Shown here: one piece after another, positions 16,642 to 25,322 of the stretch
How the letters are laid out: every line of letters starts with the position of its first letter
Position numbering within the stretch: position 1 is the stretch's first letter
Source of the DNA: Halomonas sp. UBA3074
GTDB lineage: Bacteria > Pseudomonadota > Gammaproteobacteria > Pseudomonadales > Halomonadaceae
Assembly: GCF_002366715.1 (NCBI RefSeq)
Contig: NZ_DFBS01000022.1
Coordinates: 71,525 to 135,524, forward strand
Reading direction: 5' to 3'
DNA length: 64,000 nt
Position numbers and translations under genes: made by a program
Notes under the pieces: generated by a model
The model's database searches: none
Told to the model about the DNA's origin: nothing
The model's input: only the letters and a program-made list of their open reading frames with translations

Positions 16642-17670
16642 ATGACTATGATGACTACGCAAGCCGAGCTAAGTGCTCCGCTGCCCACCGCCTACTGCCC
16701 CACCCGGATTCCAGCGGAAGATTGGGCAAGGGTAGAAGAAATTAAACAGCTACTGAAAGCGCATAATGCTGTTTTGGTGGCGCACTACTACACCGATGAT
16801 GCCATCCAGCAGCTTGCCGAAGAGACCGGCGGCTGTGTCGCCGATTCGCTCGAGATGGCGCGTTTTGGTGCCCGTCACGATGCCACCACACTGGTGGTCG
16901 CGGGGGTCCGCTTCATGGGTGAAACCGCCAAGATACTATCGCCAGAAAAGCGTGTGCTGATGCCCACTTTGGAAGCGACCTGCTCGCTGGACATTGGCTG
17001 TCCTGCTGATGCGTTCAGCGCGTTCTGCGATGCGCACCCGGACCGCACCGTGGTGGTCTATGCCAACACCTCCGCCGCAGTGAAGGCGCGGGCGGATTGG
17101 GTGGTGACCTCGTCGATCGCTGTCGAGGTGATCGAGCATCTGCAAGCCAAAGGGGAAATAATTCTCTGGGCACCCGATAAACACTTGGGGGGCTATATCC
17201 AGAAAAAAACCGGTGCGGATATGTTGATGTGGGACGGCGCCTGCATCGTCCATGAAGAGTTCAAGGCCAAAGGCGTTGAAGATCTCAAGCGTATCTATCC
17301 GGATGCTGCTGTTCTCGTTCACCCCGAATCGCCCGAGCCCGTGGTCAGGCTGGCCGATGTGGCTGGCTCCACGTCACAGCTAATTAAGGCAGCTAAAGAG
17401 TTACCTAACGATAAGTTGATTGTGGCGACCGACCGGGGCATCTTCTTCAAAATGCAGCAAGCGGTGCCGGATAAGACGCTGTTTGAAGCGCCGACGGCGG
17501 GTAACGGCGCTACCTGTCGTAGCTGCGCGCATTGCCCCTGGATGGCGATGAATGCGCTGGGTAACCTGGCGAGCGCACTACGCGAGGGGAGCGGTGAAAT
17601 TCGAGTCGATGAAGCGCTGCGCCTGCAGGCCTTGAAGCCCCTTGAGCGTATGCTTAACTTCAATCCTTAG
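16642..17670 (+). CDS. nadA: Quinolinate synthase
   Basis: Condenses iminoaspartate with dihydroxyacetone phosphate to quinolinate, the precursor that NadC (encoded at 25851-26705) converts onward to NAD. It is a 4Fe-4S enzyme. Three conserved cysteines are visible in GGCVADSLEMA, the CSLDIGCPA segment and CRSCAHCPW near the C-terminus, plus VAHYYTDDAIQ near the N-terminus. The start is uncertain: GTG 16630 and ATGs at 16642, 16648 and 16651 are in frame, and none has a good ribosome site at normal spacing. I use 16642, giving 342 residues. Confidence 0.93.
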   Translation: MTMMTTQAELSAPLPTAYCPTRIPAEDWARVEEIKQLLKAHNAVLVAHYYTDDAIQQLAEETGGCVADSLEMARFGARHDATTLVVAGVRFMGETAKILSPEKRVLMPTLEATCSLDIGCPADAFSAFCDAHPDRTVVVYANTSAAVKARADWVVTSSIAVEVIEHLQAKGEIILWAPDKHLGGYIQKKTGADMLMWDGACIVHEEFKAKGVEDLKRIYPDAAVLVHPESPEPVVRLADVAGSTSQLIKAAKELPNDKLIVATDRGIFFKMQQAVPDKTLFEAPTAGNGATCRSCAHCPWMAMNALGNLASALREGSGEIRVDEALRLQALKPLERMLNFNP

Positions 17671-17687
17671 TGAAGAAAGAGTCACAA

Positions 17688-17776
17688 ATGTCATTGCGTA
17701 CGGAGTGAAGCAATCTCGGGGTTATTTGCCACCGCTGGCTAAGATTGCCGCGTCGCTGCGCTCTTCGCAATGACAT
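17688..17776. repeat. Inverted REP-like palindromic pair
   Basis: The left arm begins ATGTCATTGCG with GAGTGAAGCAATCT a few bases on. The right arm (about 17741-17776) is its imperfect reverse complement, with AGATTGCC at its inner end and GCAATGACAT at its outer end. The ATTGCGA...GCAATCT pattern is a familiar class of dispersed intergenic palindrome in many proteobacteria. It lies between the convergent nadA and bepA genes. No second copy was seen in this window. Confidence 0.75.
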
Positions 17777-17827
17777 ATCGGTAGGCTCCACGTGATGACA
17801 TAGTGCGGGGCTCGTCATGACATAAGC

Positions 17828-19291
17828 CTAGTTAAACTCTTCCAGTGCCTCGCGATAGGTAATAAAGGCCTCGCGGCGCTGCTCGATCCTGGCCAGTAAC
17901 GGCTGATCGTTGTCGCGCTCGGCGGCATCACGCGCAATAGAGAGCTGGCGAATGCCGCTGTCTACCCTGCCCGTCAGTTGCAAGTGTTCAGCGCGGGCTA
18001 GGTGCCCCCAGCCATTATGGCCACTGCGTCCCGCAGCCTCCGCTAATAAATTGAAGACTTGAGGGTTATCTGGGTGTTGATCCGCCATATCGCGTAGCCC
18101 GTTATAGGCCGCAGGTGGGTCGCGCTGTAGCTGCGCTTCGGCGAGTATCAGTTGAGCAGGCAGATAATTGGGCATGAAGCGCAGTAAACGCTGGCTGCGC
18201 TGGATGGCCTCATCGTATTGCCCGGCCTCTAGCGCGACGCTCGCCGCCGAGGCTGGCAGCATGGCAAAGTCAGGCTGTTGATCAGCAAGCTGATCGAGAC
18301 GTTGCAGGGCAGTCGCCGTCTGGCCATTGCGGGCAGCGATCAAGGCATCCAGGTAGCGCTGGGCCATTTCGTCTGCGCCTTCTCGGTCAAGTCGTGAAGC
18401 CGCTTGCTGGGGCGAGTTGGCGTAAATGCTCAGCAGTGCGCGGGCGCGCATCATGTCGTAAAGCGTGTCGCTGGTATAGGCATCGGCAACGTTGAGCTGC
18501 GCCGCGCGATCCTGGGCGGCGGTTAAGCGGCTATCCGTGACCGGGTGAGTGAGCAAGAACTCCGGCGGCGTGTCGCCTTGTAAGCGCGCCATGCGCTGCA
18601 TCGCGGCGAACATGCGCACCATGGCTTCTGGGTCGTACCCCGCGTCAGCCATCGCCTGCAGGCCTATGTTGTCGGCTTCTTGTTCGAACAAGCGGGAATA
18701 GCTGAGCTGATCCTGTATCAGCGCCGCCTGAGAGCCCATCGCGGCGGCCATGCCCGCGTCGCCAGCACCACTGGCAGCAATCAGCATTCCGGCTAACATC
18801 GCCGCCATGGCGGGCAATTGGGTTTGTGCGGCGCGTGCGCTTCCCCTGGCGTAGTGACGCTGAGAGAGGTGACCCAGCTCATGGGCCAGCACCGAAATAA
18901 AAGCGCCCTCATCTTCGGCAAAGGCGAAGAGCCCTGAGTTGATGCCGACCACCCCGCCAGGAACAGCGAAGGCGTTAAGCGACTCATTATCAACCATGAC
19001 GGTGATGGTGCGCAGGCCGCTGATCTGACTATGCGGCGCAAGCCGGGCAATCAGGCTTTCCAGGTAGTCGCTCGCAATAGGGTCTTGCCACTGAGGCGCC
19101 TGGGCACGAAACTGACGTAGCCATGCTCTACCCAGCCGGTACTCTTCGTTACTGAATGAGGTAGACGCCGCTCCCAGGCTTGGCAGGCCGTAATCGTTGA
19201 TGGCCACGCTTTGAGGGCTAAACAGCAAACTGCCACAGGCGCAAGCGAACGCACATATCCAGCCAGGGTAAGCGGTACGAAAGGTGGGCAT
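17828..19291 (-). CDS. bepA: Periplasmic beta-barrel assembly-enhancing protease BepA (M48)
   Basis: A zinc metalloprotease and chaperone that helps LptD maturation and removes stalled outer-membrane proteins. The 487-residue product has an N-terminal signal peptide, an M48 catalytic domain with HELGH (zinc site; third ligand Glu in the FEQEADNIGLQ segment), and a C-terminal half of tetratricopeptide-like helices. The length equals that of E. coli BepA (YfgC, 487). The start ATG 19291 has GAGGA upstream. Its place next to the tusA-like and perM genes is conserved in relatives. Confidence 0.92.
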   Translation of the reverse strand: MPTFRTAYPGWICAFACACGSLLFSPQSVAINDYGLPSLGAASTSFSNEEYRLGRAWLRQFRAQAPQWQDPIASDYLESLIARLAPHSQISGLRTITVMVDNESLNAFAVPGGVVGINSGLFAFAEDEGAFISVLAHELGHLSQRHYARGSARAAQTQLPAMAAMLAGMLIAASGAGDAGMAAAMGSQAALIQDQLSYSRLFEQEADNIGLQAMADAGYDPEAMVRMFAAMQRMARLQGDTPPEFLLTHPVTDSRLTAAQDRAAQLNVADAYTSDTLYDMMRARALLSIYANSPQQAASRLDREGADEMAQRYLDALIAARNGQTATALQRLDQLADQQPDFAMLPASAASVALEAGQYDEAIQRSQRLLRFMPNYLPAQLILAEAQLQRDPPAAYNGLRDMADQHPDNPQVFNLLAEAAGRSGHNGWGHLARAEHLQLTGRVDSGIRQLSIARDAAERDNDQPLLARIEQRREAFITYREALEEFN

Positions 19292-19493
19292 GGCATCCTC
19301 ATGGGTAGTGTTTGAACGTAGCGTTCACAGTACGACATTATTTAAAGGCAATGGTTAAAGACATTGTTTAAAACTGTGACATTGATAAAGGCGGGGAAGT
19401 GCCGTTAAATCGATGGCCTTGTGAAATCAACCGCTAAACAGACAGTTTATGCAACAATGCCGTGATTATGCCGGTCATTTTGAGGGAGAGTAC

Positions 19494-19757
19494 ATGTCTG
19501 AGCAAACCAGGGCCTTTCATCCCGACACGGTGCTTGATGCCTGTGGGCTGCATTGCCCATTGCCCCTGCTAAAGGCGAAACAAGCCTTAAGCACCTTGGC
19601 CGCCGGTCAGCTGCTGGAAGTGCGTTCAACGGACGCGGGGTCATGGCGGGATATGGCATCGTTTACCGATCAGAGTGCGCATACCCTGGAAGGCCGTGAA
19701 CAGCGTGACGATGTCTATATCTATTGGATTCGTAAGGCAGGGGACGGGCACTCATGA
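19494..19757 (+). CDS. TusA-family sulfurtransferase-like protein
   Basis: An 87-residue protein of the TusA/SirA fold. The start at 19494 has GAGGGAGAG just upstream; an earlier in-frame ATG at 19449 has none. The CPxP active motif is present (LDACGLHCPLPLLKAK), so the persulfide-carrying cysteine is retained. Its neighbour perM overlaps by four bases, so the two are translated together. Paralogues of TusA in this position have unknown sulfur acceptors, so I do not call it tusA itself. Confidence 0.88.
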   Translation: MSEQTRAFHPDTVLDACGLHCPLPLLKAKQALSTLAAGQLLEVRSTDAGSWRDMASFTDQSAHTLEGREQRDDVYIYWIRKAGDGHS

Positions 19758-20860
19758 CCCTGCGCACGATATTAAAAAGCTGGGTTGAACGCTATTTTTC
19801 CGATGAAGAAGCGCTGATTCTGTTGGTGGTTCTGGTGGCGGGTTTTGCGGCGATTATCTTGTTTGGCCGTATGTTGGCGCCGTTTTTCACCGCGTTAGTG
19901 ATCGCGTTTTTGCTGCAAGGCGTAGTGAGTGCGCTAACCCGGCGTGGTTTACCACATTTGCTCGCGGTGATCATGGTGTTCCTGGCGTTTATTAGTGTCC
20001 TGCTCACCTTGGCATTTATTTTAATGCCACTCATTTGGAATCAGCTCGTGGGGCTGGTGCAGGAAACACCCAGGATGTTTGCCAGTGGCCAGGGCTGGCT
20101 AGATGAGTTGCAGGCGCGCTACCCCAATATTATTACGCCAGACCAGATACAAAACTGGATAGGCGTGGCGAGCCGTGAAATTAGCCAGTTAGGGCAGCGT
20201 GCGTTAACCCTATCGCTGGCATCGCTAGGCAACATCATGGCGGTGATCATCTATCTAGTGTTGGTACCGATTTTGGTCTTCTTTATGCTTAAAGACCGTG
20301 ACGTGTTGGTGGGCTTCATGCTTTCACTGTTGCCCCAAAAGCGCACGCTGTTATCCCGTATTTGGCGTGAGATGGATGATCAAATCGCCAACTACATTCG
20401 CGGCAAGTTTATTGAAATTATTATCGTGGGCACCGTGACCTTCTTTACCTTTGCGTTCTTTGGGTTGCCCTATACGGCGCTGTTGGCGGTATTGGTGGGG
20501 TTCTCCGTATTGGTGCCCTATATCGGCGCGGCGGTCGCCACGCTGCCGGTGGCCGCGGTCGCTGGTTTTCACTTCGGTATTAGCGAAGAGTTTGTGTATG
20601 TACTGGTAGCGTATGGCGTCATTCAGGCGCTCGATGGCAACGTATTAGCCCCGGTTTTATTCTCTGAAACCAACAATATCCATCCCGTCTCCATCATTGT
20701 GGCGGTGTTGTTCTTTGGGGGGATTTGGGGCTTTTGGGGTATTTTCTTCGCTATCCCCTTGGCAACGCTGCTAAAGGCGCTGGTCTATGCCTGGCCGCGC
20801 AGTATGCACGAACGAGAAGAGCGCCGAGGCTTGCAAGCCCCGGCAGAGAACATCGATTAG
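19754..20860 (+). CDS. perM: AI-2E family transporter (PerM)
   Basis: An inner-membrane protein of the AI-2E/UPF0118 family, 368 residues with about seven or eight hydrophobic segments; family signatures include the region after PYIGAAVATLPVAA and a C-terminal GGIWGFWGIFFAIPLATL. Substrates differ among family members (autoinducer-2 export, Na+ or Li+/H+ antiport), so the substrate here is not assigned. Its ATG overlaps the stop of the TusA-like gene. It is convergent with bcp. Confidence 0.88.
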   Translation: MTLRTILKSWVERYFSDEEALILLVVLVAGFAAIILFGRMLAPFFTALVIAFLLQGVVSALTRRGLPHLLAVIMVFLAFISVLLTLAFILMPLIWNQLVGLVQETPRMFASGQGWLDELQARYPNIITPDQIQNWIGVASREISQLGQRALTLSLASLGNIMAVIIYLVLVPILVFFMLKDRDVLVGFMLSLLPQKRTLLSRIWREMDDQIANYIRGKFIEIIIVGTVTFFTFAFFGLPYTALLAVLVGFSVLVPYIGAAVATLPVAAVAGFHFGISEEFVYVLVAYGVIQALDGNVLAPVLFSETNNIHPVSIIVAVLFFGGIWGFWGIFFAIPLATLLKALVYAWPRSMHEREERRGLQAPAENID

Positions 20861-20903
20861 CACTTGAGGGCGCCCGCGGGGTAATAAGGGGGCAGGATAA
20901 CGG

Positions 20904-21380
20904 CTAGCTAGCCGCGTTAAGCGCTTCAGCGGCGGCAAGCACTTCGTCAGCGTGGCCCGGGACTTTAACGCCACGCCACTCTTTTGCCAATTTGCCCTCT
21001 TTGTCGATCAAAAAGGTGCTGCGCTCGATGCCGAGGTGCTCCTTGCCGTACATCTTTTTGAGCTTTATGACATCAAACAGCGTGCAGACGTTTTCGTCTT
21101 TGTCAGAGATAAGTGCAAAGTTAAAATCCTGTTTGGCCTTGAAGTTTTCCTGGGCTCGCAGCCCATCCCGGGAAACGCCGAGGATGACGGTGTTAGCAGC
21201 ATCGAAGGCGGGTTTACGGTCGCGAAAGTCACCCCCTTCGGTGGTGCAGCCTGGCGTGCTGGCTTTGGGGTAGAAGTAAACGACCACCTGTTTACCGCGC
21301 AGTTCAGACAGCGTCACGGTGGTATCACCGGTCGCGGTGGCGGAAAAATCCGCAACGGGTTGACCAATTTCAACAGACAT
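20904..21380 (-). CDS. bcp: Thioredoxin-dependent peroxiredoxin (BCP/PrxQ)
   Basis: Reduces peroxides using thioredoxin. The 158-residue product has the peroxidatic Cys45 in TPGCT. The second cysteine usually found five residues later in E. coli BCP is glycine here (TPGCTTEGGDFRD); the only other cysteine is Cys99 in ENVCTLF, so the enzyme is either a different 2-Cys subtype or works as a 1-Cys form. The start at 21380 has AAGGA at good spacing. Confidence 0.93.
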   Translation of the reverse strand: MSVEIGQPVADFSATATGDTTVTLSELRGKQVVVYFYPKASTPGCTTEGGDFRDRKPAFDAANTVILGVSRDGLRAQENFKAKQDFNFALISDKDENVCTLFDVIKLKKMYGKEHLGIERSTFLIDKEGKLAKEWRGVKVPGHADEVLAAAEALNAAS

Positions 21381-21591
21381 AAAGCGTCCTTTTGAGGGTG
21401 GGTGTTAAAATCAAAGGGTAGCCACGATTACACGTAAGCCAAGGGCCATTGTCAAAGCTCAAATCAGGCTGGCGACAAACTCGCACCGCTTTACGCTGTA
21501 CAGGCTCGAATCGCCTGAGTACCATTTGCTCTCTGTGGCACGCTAACGCCTGAAGCTCATGACACGATAGCGTCCAGTTTTGAGAAATATC

Positions 21592-21619
21592 GGGCACGTG
21601 ATGTATCCATTACGTGCCC
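21592..21619 (+). promoter_or_regulatory. Hairpin in the dapA leader
   Basis: A 12-bp stem (one G-T wobble) GGGCACGTGATG / CATTACGTGCCC with loop TATC, 46 bases before the dapA ATG. No T run follows, so it is not a classical terminator. The rest of the 285-base bcp-dapA gap holds no gene; gcvR, found between these genes in some relatives, is missing. Confidence 0.5.
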
Positions 21620-21665
21620 TATATCGATAATTGATATCACACTTTGGCTGGTGAGGAATAAACGG

Positions 21666-22550
21666 ATGATCACAGGCAGCATCGTCGCCCTGGCGACGCC
21701 TATGAAGGTCAATGGCGACATCGACTGGGAGGCGCTTCGTCGTCTGGTGAACTTCCATCTCGAAAATGGCACCGATGGCATCGTGGCCGCTGGCACGACA
21801 GGCGAACCCACTACCATGTCGTTTGCCGAGCACTTTGATGTGATCCGCAGCGTGGTAGAAGAGGTCAATGGCCGCATTCCCGTGATTGCGGGCACCGGCG
21901 CCAATGCGACGTCGGAAGCGGTTGAGCTAGCCCGCTACGCTGGTGAGGTGGGTGCCGACTACTGTTTGTCAGTATGTCCTTATTACAACAAACCCACCCA
22001 GGAAGGCCTCTACCAGCACTTTAAAGCAGTCGCCGAGGGCAGCAAGCTGCCGGTGATTCTATATAACGTGCCGGGCCGTACCTGCTCTGATCTCTACAAC
22101 GAGACCGTCTTACGCTTGGCCGATGTGGATAATATTATTGGTTTGAAAGACGCGACAGGGAACCTGGAGCGTGCGGAAGATCTAATCTCACGCCTAAAGG
22201 GCAGTGGTTTTATGCTCTACTCCGGCGACGATGCGACCGCCTGTGACTTTATGTTGATGGGTGGCCATGGCGATATCTCCGTGACGGCGAATGTTGCCCC
22301 ACGGGCGATGCATGATCTGTGTACCGCTGCCGTGGCCGGTGATGCTGATAAAGCTCATCAGATTAATACCCGTCTGATGCCGCTACACACCAATTTGGGC
22401 ATAGAGTCGAATCCTATTCCCGTGAAGTGGGCGCTTAATCGCATGGGTTATGCGGACGCAGGACTTCGTTTACCGCTAACTTGGCTGTCTGAAAAGTACC
22501 ACGCCACGGTGAGCGAAGCGCTGCAGATGGCAGGCGTCGTAGAGGAGTAA
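21666..22550 (+). CDS. dapA: 4-hydroxy-tetrahydrodipicolinate synthase
   Basis: Condenses pyruvate and aspartate semialdehyde in the first committed step to lysine and meso-diaminopimelate. The 294-residue TIM barrel has the Schiff-base Lys161 in GLKDATG (the same number as E. coli), the YNVPGRT tyrosine, and the GTTGEPTT phosphate-binding-like loop near residue 44. The start ATG 21666 has GAGGAA before it; an upstream TTG-like opening is not needed. It is followed by bamC in the conserved order dapA-bamC-purC. Confidence 0.96.
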   Translation: MITGSIVALATPMKVNGDIDWEALRRLVNFHLENGTDGIVAAGTTGEPTTMSFAEHFDVIRSVVEEVNGRIPVIAGTGANATSEAVELARYAGEVGADYCLSVCPYYNKPTQEGLYQHFKAVAEGSKLPVILYNVPGRTCSDLYNETVLRLADVDNIIGLKDATGNLERAEDLISRLKGSGFMLYSGDDATACDFMLMGGHGDISVTANVAPRAMHDLCTAAVAGDADKAHQINTRLMPLHTNLGIESNPIPVKWALNRMGYADAGLRLPLTWLSEKYHATVSEALQMAGVVEE

Positions 22551-22570
22551 CCTGGCGCAATACCCTTTGC

Positions 22571-22601
22571 TATCCAGCTCAGCAATAAGTTGAGCTGGGT
22601 A
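22571..22601 (+). terminator. Hairpin between dapA and bamC
   Basis: An 11-bp stem with one wobble, TATCCAGCTCA / TGAGCTGGGTA, and a nine-base loop, followed by a moderately T-rich stretch (TGATTTGTTGACTT). It may attenuate dapA transcription while allowing some read-through into bamC; this is weakly supported. Confidence 0.4.
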
Positions 22602-22628
22602 CCTGATTTGTTGACTTAAGGTGGCTTG

Positions 22629-23612
22629 ATGAGCTCTGTGCTTGAAATACGTGCGCTTAAATGGGTCCCGCTGGCACTTGCCGCGGCTGTCGCGCTCTCT
22701 GGTTGCGCACGGGATGGTTTTTACCATGACCGTAACTTGGACTACACCGAGGCTGCTCCGGCGCCTCCGCTGGTGTTACCAGAGACCCGCAATACCCAAC
22801 GTTACCGTGACGCGCTGCCGGTTCCTCAAGCCGCCACCCAAGGGACACGGCTTGACGAAGCGGCAGAAATTCGTCCGCCCCAATCACTGGCCATTGGCAG
22901 TGGGCTAGAGCCTGAATACGTTGAGCGCCGCGAAGTGGGTGATCAAACCTGGCTAGTGGTGGCCGCCGATACCGGTACGGTGTGGCCCCAGTTGGAAGAG
23001 TTTGTCCGTAGTCGACAGTTAGCGGTACAGGAAAGCAGTGCCTCCCAGGGTGTGATTGTCACTTCACAGGCGGAAATACGACTGCAAAGTGCATTGCGCG
23101 CTGGCAGCAGCGAAGTGCGCTGCGAAAGCGGTGGGCGAACCATGGCTAGCTGCCTGGACGCTTTAGAGAGCCACCTAAATGCCCGCAGTGCATCGGCCAG
23201 CGTGTCCTCGTCCTGGACTGCCCAGCGCCTCAATGATGAGCAAACGATGCAAGTCCGCCAGCAGGGTGACGAGTGGGAAGTGGTCATTCCGCAGCCCATC
23301 GACCGTGTTTGGGCTGAACTGAATCATTACCTGGAGTTGGATTTTGCTCAGGAAGGACAGCGCGACTTACTGGCTTCAGACCCCAATAGCCATGAGTTCC
23401 TGGTTGAATATATGACCGAAACCGAGCGCAATCGTAACCCGCTACAAATCGTGTTCAGCGCGGATGTGCGCAAGATGTCTCAAGAGATCCGTCTTGCCCT
23501 GCAGCCTAACGGCGACCAGACGATTTTGCGGGCTATCAATGCCAGCGAACGGGCATTCAGCACCGATGACCAGCGCGAACTGCTTGAGCGTGTTTCCGGT
23601 TACTTACGTTAA
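22629..23612 (+). CDS. bamC: Outer membrane protein assembly factor BamC
   Basis: A lipoprotein subunit of the BAM complex that inserts beta-barrel proteins in the outer membrane. The 327-residue product begins with a lipoprotein signal and lipobox LSGC (Cys about residue 26), followed by a flexible stretch and two helix-grip domains. AAGGTGG precedes ATG 22629. The position after dapA supports the call, since BamC sequence is poorly conserved. Confidence 0.9.
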   Translation: MSSVLEIRALKWVPLALAAAVALSGCARDGFYHDRNLDYTEAAPAPPLVLPETRNTQRYRDALPVPQAATQGTRLDEAAEIRPPQSLAIGSGLEPEYVERREVGDQTWLVVAADTGTVWPQLEEFVRSRQLAVQESSASQGVIVTSQAEIRLQSALRAGSSEVRCESGGRTMASCLDALESHLNARSASASVSSSWTAQRLNDEQTMQVRQQGDEWEVVIPQPIDRVWAELNHYLELDFAQEGQRDLLASDPNSHEFLVEYMTETERNRNPLQIVFSADVRKMSQEIRLALQPNGDQTILRAINASERAFSTDDQRELLERVSGYLR

Positions 23613-23644
23613 TTTATTGATCCTTGTTTCCTGACGGAGCCCCC

Positions 23645-24361
23645 ATGGAAAAGCGCCAAGAACTCTACGCCGGTAAGGCGAAATCTGTGTATACCACCGA
23701 CGATCCGGATTTGTTGGTGCTTAATTTTCGGGATGACACTAGCGCCTTCGATGGCAAAAAGATGGAGTCGCTAGCCCGTAAAGGCATGGTCAATAACATT
23801 TTTAACGCCTTCATTATGGAGCGCTTGCAGGAAGCGGGTATTCCCACTCACTTTGAAAAGCAGCTTTCTAACACCGAGAGTCTGGTCAAGAAGATGCAGA
23901 TGATCCCGGTGGAGTGTGTGGTGCGTAATATCGCCGCGGGTGGCTTGGTGAAACGTCTCGGGGTGGAAGAGGGCATCGCACTGACGCCGCCGACGTTCGA
24001 GCTGTTCTTAAAGAATGACGAGAAGGGCGACCCGATGATCAACGAGTCGCTGGCGGAAACCTTTGGCTGGGCAACCCCCGAACAGTTAGCCAAGATGAAG
24101 ACGCTGACTTTCAAGGTCAATCATATCCTCAAGGCGCTGTTTGCCGAGGGCGATATGCTGTTGGTGGACTACAAGCTCGAGTTCGGTGTCTTCAAAGGGG
24201 AGGTCGTCCTGGGGGATGAGTTTTCGCCGGATGGTTGTCGCCTGTGGGACGCCAATACCCGCGAAAAGCTGGATAAGGATCGCTTCCGCCAAGGGCTGGG
24301 TGGCGTGATTGAGGCGTACGAAGAAGTCGGGCGCCGCCTGGGGATCACTTTTCCGGCTTAA
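23645..24361 (+). CDS. purC: Phosphoribosylaminoimidazole-succinocarboxamide synthase
   Basis: Joins CAIR and aspartate with ATP to form SAICAR in purine synthesis. The 238-residue product opens with the family motif ELYAGKAKSVYTTDDPDLL and contains FRDDTSAFDGKK, the VECVVRNIAAG segment and LVDYKLEFG. GGAG precedes the ATG at 23645. Length matches E. coli PurC (237). Confidence 0.97.
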   Translation: MEKRQELYAGKAKSVYTTDDPDLLVLNFRDDTSAFDGKKMESLARKGMVNNIFNAFIMERLQEAGIPTHFEKQLSNTESLVKKMQMIPVECVVRNIAAGGLVKRLGVEEGIALTPPTFELFLKNDEKGDPMINESLAETFGWATPEQLAKMKTLTFKVNHILKALFAEGDMLLVDYKLEFGVFKGEVVLGDEFSPDGCRLWDANTREKLDKDRFRQGLGGVIEAYEEVGRRLGITFPA

Positions 24362-24376
24362 ATCATTGCCACGCGT

Positions 24377-25114
24377 TTATTGCGCGGCGTAAGTATCGAT
24401 AGCCATCACCTCCAAGGTGGTGGCTTCGCCTTTTTGGTGCTGGCGAAACTTAACGTCCACGTCGCGTAATCGAACGCCGTAAAGGCGCTCAGAATCGCTC
24501 CCTTTTTGTTTATAGGCGGGCCGTGGGTCTTGGCTTAGCACCTGCTCGATGAGGGCGTACAGCGAGGCGCTATCGTCACGCTGGGCGAGTGTATCCAGAG
24601 CCGACGGGTGGAAAGAGACTGCCAGCAGTGGGGGTGCCTGCGGCGCAAAGCCGGCTTGCGCATCCGGCTGAGACTCAGCCCAGGGCAAGTAGGGTTTGAT
24701 ATCGACCACCGGGGTGCCACTCACCAAGTCACCGCCCTGTAGCTGTAATACGACACCTTGCTGCGTGTCGATGCCGACGAGCCTTACCAGTGATAGCCCT
24801 AAGCGGTTAGGGCGGTGGGTGCTGCGACTGGCAAATACGCCTACTTTTTTATTACCGCCCAAGCGGGGTGGCCTAACGAGAGGCGACCAGCGCTGAGGGC
24901 TTTGATGAAAGATGAAGGTTAGCCATAGGTGACTGAAGTCTTCTAAGCCGCGCACCGCAAGTGGATCATTATAGGGGGCGACGAGAACAAGCCTTGCTTT
25001 AGCTGCGGGTGCTAGCCCCGGCTGGCGCGGAATGCCGAATTTGTCGGGGTAGTCACTGACCAAGTGACCAATGGGCGAAAGCGTAAAGTGCTCGCTGTTA
25101 GGGACATTGTCCAT
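24377..25114 (-). CDS. trmO: tRNA (N6-threonylcarbamoyladenosine37) methyltransferase TrmO
   Basis: Methylates t6A37 of tRNA-Thr to m6t6A using S-adenosylmethionine. The 245-residue TsaA-fold protein has the conserved GIPRQPGL, the FIFHQ segment, FASRSTHRPNRLGLSLVRL, and the C-terminal YGVRLRDVDVKF. I start at ATG 25114 (AAGG upstream) rather than the GTG one codon earlier. It is convergent with purC and 205 bases from the divergent acetyltransferase gene. In E. coli the family member is also called YaeB. Confidence 0.92.
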   Translation of the reverse strand: MDNVPNSEHFTLSPIGHLVSDYPDKFGIPRQPGLAPAAKARLVLVAPYNDPLAVRGLEDFSHLWLTFIFHQSPQRWSPLVRPPRLGGNKKVGVFASRSTHRPNRLGLSLVRLVGIDTQQGVVLQLQGGDLVSGTPVVDIKPYLPWAESQPDAQAGFAPQAPPLLAVSFHPSALDTLAQRDDSASLYALIEQVLSQDPRPAYKQKGSDSERLYGVRLRDVDVKFRQHQKGEATTLEVMAIDTYAAQ

Positions 25115-25322
25115 CACACTGCCTTTTACTAGGATGAATCGGCGTTGGGTTGGGCCGTGAAGGGCTGAGCAGAAGCTTAATCAGCAACGTCGTTAGAAAT
25201 TTAGCAAGAAGCCCAGTATAAAGCAGCTCGAAGGCTTGAACATGACCCAGTAGAGCATGACCGAAAAGGTCTTGCTTGATAGACAGTGATCAATGGTTAG
25301 CTGAACAGCGCAGAGGTGATGC

